A DNA stretch of 64,000 nucleotides from JAJFKB01 sp965230515 (GTDB lineage: Bacteria; Pseudomonadota; Gammaproteobacteria; Pseudomonadales; IMCC2047), in the NCBI GenBank assembly GCA_965230515.1, contig OZ246007.1, positions 2,356,001-2,420,000 on the forward strand, written 5' to 3'. The position numbers were made by a program, and so were the translations under genes. Position 1 is the stretch's first letter. Each line of letters starts with the position of its first letter. The notes below the pieces were generated by a model. It ran no database searches, was not told the DNA's origin, and worked only from the letters and a program-made list of their open reading frames with translations. This document shows positions 50,294-59,134 of the stretch, piece after piece.

Positions 50294-51214
50294 GTGAGTA
50301 AAGGAGAGATTGTAGCCGGATATCTGGCGCCCCACCCACCGCATTTGGTTTATGGTGAAAACCCGCCACAGAACGAGCCGAAATCGAAAGGAGGGTGGGA
50401 GCAGCTGCGCTGGGCCTATGAGCGTGCCAGGGCCACTTTGGAGACACTAAAGCCGGATGTTTTGTTGGTGCATTCACCTCATTGGATTACCGAGCAGGGC
50501 CACCATTTTTTAGGAGTTGAGCAACTCAGTGGCAAGTCCGTCGATCCGATCTTCCCCAACCTATTCCGCTACTCTTTTGATCTCAATGTGGATGTGGAGC
50601 TTGCGGAAGCGTGTTGTGAAGAGGCTTTGGCGCAAGGACTTAACGCTAAAATGATGCGTAACCCCAAATTTCGTGTGGATTACGGTACCATTACCACGCT
50701 GCACATGATGCGTCCGCAATGGGATATTCCGGTAGTGGGCATCTCGGCCAACAACTCCCCCTATTATCTGAAAATGGAGGAGGGGCTGGAGGAGATGGAT
50801 CGTTTGGGTAAGGCAACGCGCGAAGCGATTGAGAAAACCGGTCGCCGGGCGGTGCTTCTGGCTTCCAACACTCTCTGCCATTACCACTTTAGCGAGGAGC
50901 CGGAAATCCCCGAGGATATGACCAAAGAGCACCCGCAAACCTATGAAGGGTATCTTTGGGATATGCGTATCATCGAGTTGTTACGGCAGGGTCAGGTAAA
51001 AGAAACCTTTCAAATATTGCCGCAATTCATTGAAGAGTCTTTTGCTGAAATCAAGTCAGGCGCTTTTACCTGGATGTTTGCCGCGATGGGTTATCCCGAG
51101 ATTCCAGGGGAGTTGCATGGATATGGTACTGTGATTGGCACAGGTAATGCGGTGATGGAATGGAATCTCGTGGAAGCTGGTCTGGCGGGTTCACCCCAGG
51201 CTGAGCGGGTATAG
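50294..51214 (+). CDS. amnB: 2-aminophenol 1,6-dioxygenase, beta (catalytic) subunit
   Basis: LigB-type extradiol dioxygenase subunit, 306 residues. It has the AmnB start L-A-P-H-P-P-H-L-V-Y-G-E-N-P-P-Q-N, with the iron-ligand histidine, then V-H-S-P-H-W-I-T, R-V-D-Y-G-T-I-T-T-L-H and S-N-T-L-C-H-Y-H-F. It opens the ring of 2-aminophenol next to the amino group, making 2-aminomuconate 6-semialdehyde. GTG start with a strong GGAGG at 50281-50285. Adjacent to amnA, its partner. Confidence 0.9.
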   Translation: MSKGEIVAGYLAPHPPHLVYGENPPQNEPKSKGGWEQLRWAYERARATLETLKPDVLLVHSPHWITEQGHHFLGVEQLSGKSVDPIFPNLFRYSFDLNVDVELAEACCEEALAQGLNAKMMRNPKFRVDYGTITTLHMMRPQWDIPVVGISANNSPYYLKMEEGLEEMDRLGKATREAIEKTGRRAVLLASNTLCHYHFSEEPEIPEDMTKEHPQTYEGYLWDMRIIELLRQGQVKETFQILPQFIEESFAEIKSGAFTWMFAAMGYPEIPGELHGYGTVIGTGNAVMEWNLVEAGLAGSPQAERV

Positions 51215-51224
51215 GAGAGCAACT

Positions 51225-52037
51225 ATGGCTATTGTATCGGCATTCTTGGTACCGGCGTCCCCGTTGCCCTATGTGCAGCCGAATAACCCGCCCTGGGGCC
51301 GTTTGGCAGAAGGGATGAAAGCGGCGGGAGCCTCATTGATGGAGTCTTCGCCGGATACTATAGTGATCTATTCGACCGGATGGTTTGCAGTGCTGGACCA
51401 GCTGTGGCAGATGCGGCCACACCTGCAGGGTGTGCATGTGGATCACAACTGGCATGAGTATGGTGAGCTACCATTTGATATCCATATCGATACTCGGCTA
51501 ACGCAGGCGGCAATTGATAATGCCAATGCGCAGGGCATTAAGTCCAAAGGTGTTGATTATGATCAGTTCCCCATTGATACAGGGACTATTGTTGCTTCCA
51601 ATTTTCTTAATGCCGACCATAAGTTGCCGGTGCTGAATACCTCAAACAACCTCTACCATGACTGGGAAATGACGGACAGGCTTGGTGCGATTGTGGCTGA
51701 AGAGGCAGGTAAGCTGGATAAAAAGATAGCTGTGGTTGCGGTTGGAGGGTTATCCGGGGCATTTTATCGGCAAAAGATTGATATCGCAGAGGACAGTATT
51801 GTCAGTCAGCAGGATGATGATTGGAATCGCAGGATTTTGCAGCTAATAGAGGGCGGCGATGCCAGCGCAATGTTGGCGGAATGCCCGGATTATGCACAAC
51901 AAGCCAAAGTGGATATGGGCTTTAAGCATATGGCCTTTATCAAAGGTGCGCTTGGCAGTCGGTTGGCTGGAGGGAAAGTGCATGCCTATGGACCGGTATA
52001 TGGTGCCGGTGCTGCGGTGATTGAGTTCTCAGTATAG
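51225..52037 (+). CDS. amnA: 2-aminophenol 1,6-dioxygenase, alpha subunit
   Basis: 270 residues, LigB-like fold, non-catalytic partner of AmnB. Recognisable by L-V-P-A-S-P-L-P-Y-V, S-T-G-W-F-A-V-L-D-Q-L-W-Q and the V-D-H-N-W-H-E-Y-G segment. Ten bases after amnB with its own AGGAG. It is the last gene of the cassette. The dehydrogenase and later enzymes (amnC, E, F, G, H types) are not found in this window. Confidence 0.88.
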   Translation: MAIVSAFLVPASPLPYVQPNNPPWGRLAEGMKAAGASLMESSPDTIVIYSTGWFAVLDQLWQMRPHLQGVHVDHNWHEYGELPFDIHIDTRLTQAAIDNANAQGIKSKGVDYDQFPIDTGTIVASNFLNADHKLPVLNTSNNLYHDWEMTDRLGAIVAEEAGKLDKKIAVVAVGGLSGAFYRQKIDIAEDSIVSQQDDDWNRRILQLIEGGDASAMLAECPDYAQQAKVDMGFKHMAFIKGALGSRLAGGKVHAYGPVYGAGAAVIEFSV

Positions 52038-52250
52038 AAGGGTCCGCCTGTTGATGGCTAGCCAGGTATGCTAAACCCTGCACCCGGCCTGTACCCGGAT
52101 TATTTTCCCATTGCCTTCTTCACAGTAAGCCGTTAGTCTTTCGGTCAGGAACCCGTCGTATGTTTTGCCACGGATAGAGCAGGTTTGAATCGGTTGTACT
52201 GCTCCGCAGGTAAGGGAATCGTTTAATTACAAAAAAGGCTGCTAACAGAC

Positions 52251-53579
52251 ATGCGTTCTCCTCGTCATTTTGCTGTTACCTGGATTATCAGGTTTTTATC
52301 CATTGGTGCGCTATTATCAGGCCCTTGTCTGACGGTAAAAGCGAATCCGGAATCCGATCCGGTTAACGCAAGCTTTGCGCATGACGCTGGCCAGGCAGTC
52401 GGTGTTGATCAACCGCAACCGGGAACCATCATTGATGCGGAAAATGTGGTTCAGTATCAGGGTGTTATGGATCCTGTGCTGGTCGAGCTGGTCAGTGCCG
52501 GTAAGTTAAAAATGCAGGTGGGTGAGTCAGCCGGTTTTCCAACGCACCCTGCCTATGTAGAAGCAACCCGGCAGCATTGGGCAAATGTTTCGCTAGATGA
52601 TGAGCCGGGTGTAATAAATAACTATATTGCCGGGCGGCCGTTTCCGTTTATTGATGATAGTGATCCGCGAGCCGGGGATAAGATTGCCTGGAATATGCGC
52701 TATTCCTATGCGCCGGATGAAAATGAAGTAGAAAAATTCTATTGGCAGTACCGCAACATGAGAACCGGTAAAGTGGAGCGGAATCTTGCAATGTATGGCA
52801 GGATGCTGCGTTATAAACATCGTCACACCACCGATATCGTACCCGATCTGCCACGTAATCCTTCCGGTATCTATAATGCGTTGTATCTGCGCGTAAATAA
52901 ACCGCCTGATATTGCCAATACGCAATTGCTGATTCATCGTCTGGAAGATGATACGCGCAAGGAGCAGGTGTGGATGTATCACGCCGCACAACGCAGGGTA
53001 AGACGTCTGGCGGCCGGGCAGACCACCGATGCTTTCCTTGGTAGCGATATCATGATTGAGGATTTTCTGGGCTTTAATGGCCGTATCATGGATATGGAAT
53101 GGCGCTACAGGGGTAGCAAATGGCTGTTGATGCCGATGTATCGCCACAACGAATTACCATCTGCCGGTCAGGCTGGTGACGAATTCCAACTGGTCGGGTT
53201 CTCGGGGCAGGGGAGCTGCTTTCCCGAGGTGATCTGGCAGTTGCGTAAAGTCTATATGCTGGATGCGATGCCGCGAGATAATAATCATCCGCTGTCCAGG
53301 CGCGCTTTTTATGTGGATGCACAAACGGCTATGCCTTTATTGGGCAAGATTTATGATCGCGGCAGCAAACTATGGAAGTTGAGTATTGCCGGGGTTTCAG
53401 ATTCGCGTTTTCATCACCCGAATAACGTAGATTGGCAGGGAGGTATTGCTGAGGTAGTGGCTATGATAGACCTGCAGGCCGAACACTGCACGACTTTGCA
53501 ATTATTGCCAAGAATTCCCGATAAACCGTTTCGTACAAATCTGTTTAATGTTCAGTATTTGCGGGCGAGTGGGCGCTAA
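52251..53579 (+). CDS. DUF1329 domain protein
   Basis: 442 residues with a signal peptide (about 1-32), so exported. DUF1329 proteins are LolA/LolB-like outer-membrane-associated proteins, often coded with DUF1302 and RND transporters in hydrocarbon- or steroid-using bacteria; neither partner is here. Many Trp/Arg/Tyr residues and the R-Y-K-H-R-H-T-T-D region fit the family. Its 3' end overlaps the convergent gshA by 35 bases. Confidence 0.82.
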   Translation: MRSPRHFAVTWIIRFLSIGALLSGPCLTVKANPESDPVNASFAHDAGQAVGVDQPQPGTIIDAENVVQYQGVMDPVLVELVSAGKLKMQVGESAGFPTHPAYVEATRQHWANVSLDDEPGVINNYIAGRPFPFIDDSDPRAGDKIAWNMRYSYAPDENEVEKFYWQYRNMRTGKVERNLAMYGRMLRYKHRHTTDIVPDLPRNPSGIYNALYLRVNKPPDIANTQLLIHRLEDDTRKEQVWMYHAAQRRVRRLAAGQTTDAFLGSDIMIEDFLGFNGRIMDMEWRYRGSKWLLMPMYRHNELPSAGQAGDEFQLVGFSGQGSCFPEVIWQLRKVYMLDAMPRDNNHPLSRRAFYVDAQTAMPLLGKIYDRGSKLWKLSIAGVSDSRFHHPNNVDWQGGIAEVVAMIDLQAEHCTTLQLLPRIPDKPFRTNLFNVQYLRASGR

Positions 53580-55143
53580 CAGCCATGTATTCGCTGAGGA
53601 ATTGATCAAAGCTGATACGATCACTTGCCTCAATATCCTGTTGTTGTTTCAAGGATTCCTCGGCAATGAGCTGGTAGTTGGCAAGATCCTGGTCCGCTAA
53701 AGGGTGCCCTTTGAAGTAATCGGCATGACTGGCTGATTGTTGAAGTGCGAAGTCAAAAAAGGAGATGTTATCTTTTTCCAGTTGGCTGATGACTTGTGCG
53801 GATGGCGTGGCCTCTGGATCATCTAGTTTCTCTTTCTGCGCTTTAATAGCGGCTGAAAAATCGTCATATCCGTGTGCATCGTCCAACATGCTGGCGATGC
53901 TCTCCAGTTTCTCGAAGATCTCAAAAGCCCATTTGTTCAGGGTGCTGGGCATTTCTCCGTGTCTTGCCAACTCCAGTCCGGGCTCGCGCCCCCGATTAAC
54001 CACCAGGTCCTTGTTATGGTTGAGTGCCTTGCACTCTTCGTCGCTGGCGAAGGGGCTATCCTCCAGCAAACAATAAAACAGGAAACAGTCCAGGAAACGT
54101 GATTGTTCGGCATTTATACCGACAGGCAGGAAGGGGTTGATATCAATGTTTCGCAGCTCAATATACTGCACACCTTTTTCGGCAAGCTCGCCAAGCGGTT
54201 TTTTACCTGATGGTGTAACCCGCTTGGGGCGAATATCACTGTAATACTCATTCTCAATCTGCAGCAGGTTGGTGTTGAGCTGTCGATACTCACCGTTATC
54301 TTTGATACCAATCGTCTCATAGGGCTGGTGGGGAGTCTGAATTGCCTGACCCAGTGTTGCGGTGTAGTTGTCCAGCGTGTTGTAGCAGATATTGAGTTGT
54401 TGTTGCGCGCTATTCTGGTAGCCCAGATCACCCATGCGCAGAGAAGTGCCATGGGGGGCATATAGCGTGTGGTTCTTCATCGTTTCCAGTTTATGTGTTC
54501 GTCCTTGCAAAAAAGAGGGGCATAGCGCAGGTGATGCGCCAAAAAGATACAGAATCAGCCAGGAGTAGCGTCGAAAGTTCCTGATCAATGAAAAATACTG
54601 ATCAGTCTGGAACTGTGTCAGATTGCCCTCTTGCTTCAGGCTCTGCTGGTAATTAGGCCAGAAGCTTTCCGGTAACGAAAAATTATAATGAATGCCGGCA
54701 ATGGTTTGCATCATTTTGCCGTAGCGATAGGCAAGGCCAACACGGTAGACATGTTTCAGTTTACCAATGTTTGAGTGACCATAATTTGCAATGGGTATGG
54801 CATCCTCGCCGCCCAGAAAACAGGGCATGCTGGTTGCCCAGATGAGCTCATCCTCTAGCTGGCTATAGCAAAACCGGTGTATGTCGCACAGTTTGTTAAT
54901 GGTGTCTTCGGGGGTTGTAAAAACAGGCGTAATAAACTCAAGCAGCGCTTCCGAGTAGTCGGTGGTGATGCTGGGATGCGTTAATGTCGAGCCCAGCCGG
55001 GCCGGATGTGGAGTTTGAGCTAGTAGTCCGCCGCGTGTGGTGCGTAACCCTTCTTTTTCTATGCCGCGGTTTATTTGGGAGAGCTGCGATAAATAATCAG
55101 CCGATGAAATCAGGTTAAGACGATGCTCAATGCGATTAACCAA
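53545..55143 (-). CDS. gshA: Glutamate-cysteine ligase
   Basis: ATP-dependent first step of glutathione synthesis. 532 residues, the proteobacterial GshA class: G-I-E-K-E-G-L-R near the N-terminus, T-D-Y-S-E-A-L-L-E-F-I-T, H-Y-N-F-S-L-P and Y-I-E-L-R-N-I-D-I-N-P-F. Glutathione is the cofactor of the maleylacetoacetate isomerase encoded in this window. Overlaps DUF1329 tail-to-tail by 35 bases. Confidence 0.96.
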   Translation of the reverse strand: MVNRIEHRLNLISSADYLSQLSQINRGIEKEGLRTTRGGLLAQTPHPARLGSTLTHPSITTDYSEALLEFITPVFTTPEDTINKLCDIHRFCYSQLEDELIWATSMPCFLGGEDAIPIANYGHSNIGKLKHVYRVGLAYRYGKMMQTIAGIHYNFSLPESFWPNYQQSLKQEGNLTQFQTDQYFSLIRNFRRYSWLILYLFGASPALCPSFLQGRTHKLETMKNHTLYAPHGTSLRMGDLGYQNSAQQQLNICYNTLDNYTATLGQAIQTPHQPYETIGIKDNGEYRQLNTNLLQIENEYYSDIRPKRVTPSGKKPLGELAEKGVQYIELRNIDINPFLPVGINAEQSRFLDCFLFYCLLEDSPFASDEECKALNHNKDLVVNRGREPGLELARHGEMPSTLNKWAFEIFEKLESIASMLDDAHGYDDFSAAIKAQKEKLDDPEATPSAQVISQLEKDNISFFDFALQQSASHADYFKGHPLADQDLANYQLIAEESLKQQQDIEASDRISFDQFLSEYMAVSAHSPANTEH

Positions 55144-55182
55144 TACCTGCGCTCCAACTAAAAATCATAACCCATAATAAAG

Positions 55183-55212
55183 AAAACGGGGCCTTACAGG
55201 AACCCCGTTTTT
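55183..55212 (-). terminator. Terminator after pckA, usable from both sides
   Basis: AAAACGGGG (55183-55191) pairs with CCCCGTTTT (55203-55211) around an 11-base loop, with T residues on both sides depending on strand. It ends pckA and lies just upstream of gshA. Confidence 0.8.
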
Positions 55213-55240
55213 GCAAGATCAACAACTATTGATGGCTAGC

Positions 55241-56803
55241 TCAGGCGTTTGGCCCGGCTGATACGATAGCTTCGGAAACATCGAATTTCTCAAAGTTCTC
55301 GATAAACTTGGTAGCCAGCTCTTTTGCTTTGCGGTCGTAAGCTTCCGGATCCTGCCAGGTGTCCCGGGGATTTAGAAGTTGTGTGTCCACACCTGGAACC
55401 TGAGTTGGAATGTCTAGATTGAGGGTGTCGAGATGTTGTGTTTGCGCATCTCTTAAGGCACCACTTTGAATCGCGGCAATAACGGCTCGTGTGGTAGGGA
55501 TGCTGAAACGTTCGCCGCCATCTCCATAGGCTCCGCCGGTCCATCCGGTGTTGACCAGGTAAACCTGGCTTCCAAAATCTTCCATACGTCTCATCAACAA
55601 TTCGGCATATTCACCGGCTGGCCGCGGGAAAAACGGTGCCCCGAAACAGGTTGAAAAGGTCGATTTGATGCCGGCTGTTGAGCCCATTTCTGTTGAGCCT
55701 ACCAGCGCGGTATAGCCGCTGAGGAAATGGTAAGCAGCGCTTTCTTTGCTCAAAATGGAAACCGGAGGCAGTACACCTGTCAGGTCACAGGTTAAAAAGA
55801 TGATCGCACTGGGTTCGCCGGCCCTGTTTTCCTCTACGCGCAGTTTGATGTGTTCGCGAGGATAGGCGGCACGCGTATTTTGAGTGAGTGAGGAGTCTTT
55901 GTAATCCGGGGCTCGAGAATGTTCGCTCACGACCACATTTTCTACAATCGCACCAAATTTAATGGCATCCCAAATGACAGGCTCGTTTTTCTGGCTCAGA
56001 TCAATACATTTGGCGTAGCATCCGCCCTCGATGTTAAAGACAGTGCCTTTGCCCCAGCCGTGCTCGTCATCGCCGATCAAATAACGATGAGGGTCGGCGC
56101 TCAGTGTGGTTTTACCTGTGCCTGATAATCCGAAAAAGAGCGTTACATCGCCTTCGCCGTCTGTGTTGGCCGAGCAGTGCATGGGCAATACATCTTTTTC
56201 AGGAAGCAGAAAATTCTGTACGGAAAACATCGCTTTCTTCATTTCGCCGGCATACTGCATGCCGGCAAGAAGAACGCGTCTTTTGGCAAAATTGATAATG
56301 ACTACGCCGTCACTGTTGGTGCCATCTCTTTCGGGCTCACAAACGAAGTTGGGTGCGTTAATGATCTGCCACTGTCCTTTGTCGCGAGGATTAAACTTTT
56401 CGGGTCGGACAAAAAGTGTACGGCCAAACAAGTTGTGCCAGGCGGTTTCGGTTGAAACGGTGGTCGGAATATAGTGTTCCGGATCAGACCCTACATGCAG
56501 GTTGGATACAAAAAACTCCTTGGCACGCAGGTAATCTTCAACACGATCCCACAGTGAGTCGAACTTGTCAGCCGGAAAAGGACGATTTATCGGTCCCCAG
56601 TGGATCTCATTTTCCGTGCTGGGCTCCTGTACGATAAAACGATCCATAGGAGATCGGCCGGTCCTTTTGCCTGTATTTACCACAAGAGAACCATTGTCCG
56701 CCAGCGTGCCCTCTCCGCGACGTACTGCCAGTTCCACCAACTCGGCAGTGCTCAGGTCCGTTAAGCTGGTGTTAAGTTGCTGCTTTTCAGCGACATTATT
56801 CAT
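55241..56803 (-). CDS. pckA: Phosphoenolpyruvate carboxykinase (ATP)
   Basis: Gluconeogenic enzyme converting oxaloacetate and ATP to PEP. 520 residues with G-R-S-P-M-D-R-F, H-C-S-A-N-T-D, the kinase-1a loop F-F-G-L-S-G-T-G-K-T-T-L-S-A-D and G-D-D-E-H-G-W-G, followed by R-A-A-Y-P-R-E-H-I and Y-T-A-L-V-G-S-T-E. Separately transcribed but next to hslO-hslR-yrfG, as in E. coli. Confidence 0.97.
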   Translation of the reverse strand: MNNVAEKQQLNTSLTDLSTAELVELAVRRGEGTLADNGSLVVNTGKRTGRSPMDRFIVQEPSTENEIHWGPINRPFPADKFDSLWDRVEDYLRAKEFFVSNLHVGSDPEHYIPTTVSTETAWHNLFGRTLFVRPEKFNPRDKGQWQIINAPNFVCEPERDGTNSDGVVIINFAKRRVLLAGMQYAGEMKKAMFSVQNFLLPEKDVLPMHCSANTDGEGDVTLFFGLSGTGKTTLSADPHRYLIGDDEHGWGKGTVFNIEGGCYAKCIDLSQKNEPVIWDAIKFGAIVENVVVSEHSRAPDYKDSSLTQNTRAAYPREHIKLRVEENRAGEPSAIIFLTCDLTGVLPPVSILSKESAAYHFLSGYTALVGSTEMGSTAGIKSTFSTCFGAPFFPRPAGEYAELLMRRMEDFGSQVYLVNTGWTGGAYGDGGERFSIPTTRAVIAAIQSGALRDAQTQHLDTLNLDIPTQVPGVDTQLLNPRDTWQDPEAYDRKAKELATKFIENFEKFDVSEAIVSAGPNA

Positions 56804-56970
56804 TTAATTTTCTCCCGGCAATGGCCGACTTTTTGCCGGACTCTCTTTTATAACCGGCGGATCAAATTTGGGCGCGTAATTATGACAAAAAAAAGACCCA
56901 ACGCTAAGCTAAAATTGGCTAAATTTTGGTAAACGGCTTTAATATTGGATATTCACGCCATAAATTTAGG

Positions 56971-57867
56971 TCAGTGAAGCGTTCGAGAGGGTGACAAATC
57001 GCTGGCTATTTCTGAAATATCAAGCTCCATCAAATAGGGCTCAATTTCCTCCCGTGTTACACTGTAAGCGCGATTACAGAATTCACAGTTTATCTCCACC
57101 TCTGGCGTTTCGCTTAGCATTTGCTCCACTTCTTCGCTGCCCAGAGAAACCAGTGCATTGATTATTCTGTCGCGAGTGCAGTGGCACTTAAAAGCAATGT
57201 CCCGGGGAGGATAAAGCTCCACATCTTCTTCATGGTAAAGACGATAAAGCAGTTGCACATTTTGCAGGGTAGACAGTTCTTGCGCGCTCAGTGTGTCGGT
57301 GAGGGTGCAGATTCTGGTCCAGGCGTCCTGATCAGGCAGATTGTTGTCAGAGGGCATCGCCTGTAGTAACAGTCCTGCTACATGTTGCCCTGGTTCTCCG
57401 GACAACCAGATTCGGGTTTTCAGTTGTTCAGATTGGTCGAAATAGTGTTCCAGGCAGCGCGCCAGAGTGGCACCTTCAAGCGGCACAATACCCTGGTAGC
57501 GCTGTCCCTCTTCAGGATCGATGGTGATGGCCAATTGGCCGTGCCCTAACAGCTCATTGAACTGAGTGGCTGGGCATTCACCCTTATATCGGGCAACGGC
57601 ACGCACCTCCCTGTCGCTTCTGCATTCCGCCATGATCAGGCTAAGTGATTCCGTCCCCTGTGCCTGTATACTAATGGTGCCATCAATTTTTAAGGCGCTG
57701 GCTAGCAGCACGGCGGCGGCCATAAACTCGCCGACCAGTTGCTTGATCGGTTCCGGGTAATGGTGGTCTTCAACTGCTTTTTGGTAGCTCTGTTGCAGGC
57801 CTACCAGTTGGCCACGTATGTCAGCGTTGGTAAACAGAAAATGCTGAACTTGGTCTAATGTGCTCAT
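56971..57867 (-). CDS. hslO: Redox-regulated chaperone Hsp33
   Basis: 298 residues. Cytoplasmic holdase activated when its zinc cysteines oxidise and unfold. The C-terminal zinc site is complete: C-H-C and C-E-F-C, about 30 residues apart. The N-terminal chaperone domain (about 1-180) carries I-S-I-Q-A-Q-G and the E-G-x-T-L-A-R-C-L-E-H-Y-F segment. Part of yrfG-hslR-hslO; 12 bases after hslR. Confidence 0.95.
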   Translation of the reverse strand: MSTLDQVQHFLFTNADIRGQLVGLQQSYQKAVEDHHYPEPIKQLVGEFMAAAVLLASALKIDGTISIQAQGTESLSLIMAECRSDREVRAVARYKGECPATQFNELLGHGQLAITIDPEEGQRYQGIVPLEGATLARCLEHYFDQSEQLKTRIWLSGEPGQHVAGLLLQAMPSDNNLPDQDAWTRICTLTDTLSAQELSTLQNVQLLYRLYHEEDVELYPPRDIAFKCHCTRDRIINALVSLGSEEVEQMLSETPEVEINCEFCNRAYSVTREEIEPYLMELDISEIASDLSPSRTLH

Positions 57868-57879
57868 CAGGAGCTCCCG

Positions 57880-58287
57880 TTACTCAGAGTGGTTGTCATT
57901 GTCATGAATATTTTTAAAACGTATGATCTGGCGGCGTTGCTTTTTCGTTGGCCGCTGTTCTGACTGCGGTAAAGCTGCCCTCTGCAGTTTTCGCTGCTCC
58001 ACCTCAAGAGTTCGTTTGGCGATACTTTCCTGCGTCTCTTCATAAAGCTGCATCGCTTCATTTGCGCCTCTGCGCTGCTCTGACAGACCTCTTACTATCA
58101 CTGTCTTGGTGCTCCAGCCTTGCCGAATCGCCAGTGATGCACCTGGCTCCACTGTGCGGCTTGGTTTACTGCGTGCACCCTGATAGTGAACCTTGCCACC
58201 CTCAATAGCCTTTTTTGCAAGGGCGCGCGTTTTGAAAAATCGTGCTGCCCAAAGCCATTTGTCCAGGCGAATTGAATGGTCACTCAT
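57880..58287 (-). CDS. hslR: Ribosome-associated heat shock protein Hsp15
   Basis: 135 residues. S4 RNA-binding domain (about 5-65: R-L-D-K-W-L-W-A-A-R-F-F-K-T-R) and a basic helical tail. Hsp15 binds free 50S subunits carrying nascent chains and helps recycle them. ATG 58287 is chosen because the longer frame adds 38 residues that overlap yrfG and lack family character. It starts 8 bases inside the yrfG end. Confidence 0.93.
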   Translation of the reverse strand: MSDHSIRLDKWLWAARFFKTRALAKKAIEGGKVHYQGARSKPSRTVEPGASLAIRQGWSTKTVIVRGLSEQRRGANEAMQLYEETQESIAKRTLEVEQRKLQRAALPQSEQRPTKKQRRQIIRFKNIHDNDNHSE

Positions 58288-58951
58288 CCGCAGAACAGTC
58301 CTTTGGCTGGATATCCGAAAAACGGTCGATACTGTTAAATTCATCGGTTTTTCGATGTGGTTGCTGTAAGTCCGGCTGGGTGATCGTGAGCAGATGGGCA
58401 ATGCCGTACTCTCTGGCAGACCTCAAGACCGCAAAGCTATCATCAATGAGCAGTGTTGATTTTTTGTCGAACGGGTGGTGTTTTTGCAAACGAGGCCAGA
58501 ATGCCGGGTTTTCTTTTGGAACATCGAAGTCGTGCGAACACAGCACCCGATCAACCCAGCGCTCAAGACCTGTTTGTTGCAGTTTTAAACGGATGCTGTC
58601 CCAATGTGCATTGGTTACGATCAGGGTTTCTTTATCACTCTCCTGGAGCTGCTGCAAAAAATTTTCTACCTGGGGGCGAAACTGTATTTTGTGTTTGACC
58701 TCCTGTTTCAGTTTCGGAATATCCAGGTTTAGTGTTTCCGACCAGAAATCAAGACAATACCAATTCAAGCTGCCTTCATGTTGTTTGAACTGCTCGAACA
58801 GATCTCTGGTGGCAAGATCGGTATCTAATTCGTGATGCTCTGCGTATCGTTGAGGTACCAGTGTTAGCCAGAAATAGTTATCAAAATGAAGATCCAGCAG
58901 CGTGCCATCCATGTCCAGAAAAACGGTTTCTATTTGGTGCCAGTTGACCAT
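58280..58951 (-). CDS. yrfG: GMP/IMP nucleotidase YrfG (HAD superfamily)
   Basis: 223 residues from ATG 58951, matching the roughly 222 of E. coli YrfG. HAD motifs: D-M-D-G-T-L-L (I), V-T-N-A (II), K-E-N-P (III) and L-L-I-D-D-S (IV). Dephosphorylates purine monophosphates such as GMP and IMP. The frame extends 16 residues further up, but the family begins near M-V-N-W. Overlaps hslR by 8 bases; synteny with E. coli supports the name. Confidence 0.88.
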   Translation of the reverse strand: MVNWHQIETVFLDMDGTLLDLHFDNYFWLTLVPQRYAEHHELDTDLATRDLFEQFKQHEGSLNWYCLDFWSETLNLDIPKLKQEVKHKIQFRPQVENFLQQLQESDKETLIVTNAHWDSIRLKLQQTGLERWVDRVLCSHDFDVPKENPAFWPRLQKHHPFDKKSTLLIDDSFAVLRSAREYGIAHLLTITQPDLQQPHRKTDEFNSIDRFSDIQPKDCSADE

Positions 58952-59134
58952 GATTAACGCAAATCCTGATGATGGTCGCAGACTGAACCCTTTAAACATT
59001 GTCGATAGCGCGTCACCCTGTCACTAACAGAATGTGTAAACTATTCGCAGCGTTTAAGGGTTCACCCTGAAACAGGCTGTTTATTGCCCTCGTTAACGTT
59101 CTAATTGACCTCTCAGTTTGCCCGGCAGCCTTCT

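Noticed and set aside
52593..53147. 184-residue minus-strand frame inside the DUF1329 gene
   Set aside because: Shadow frame of a conserved coding region.
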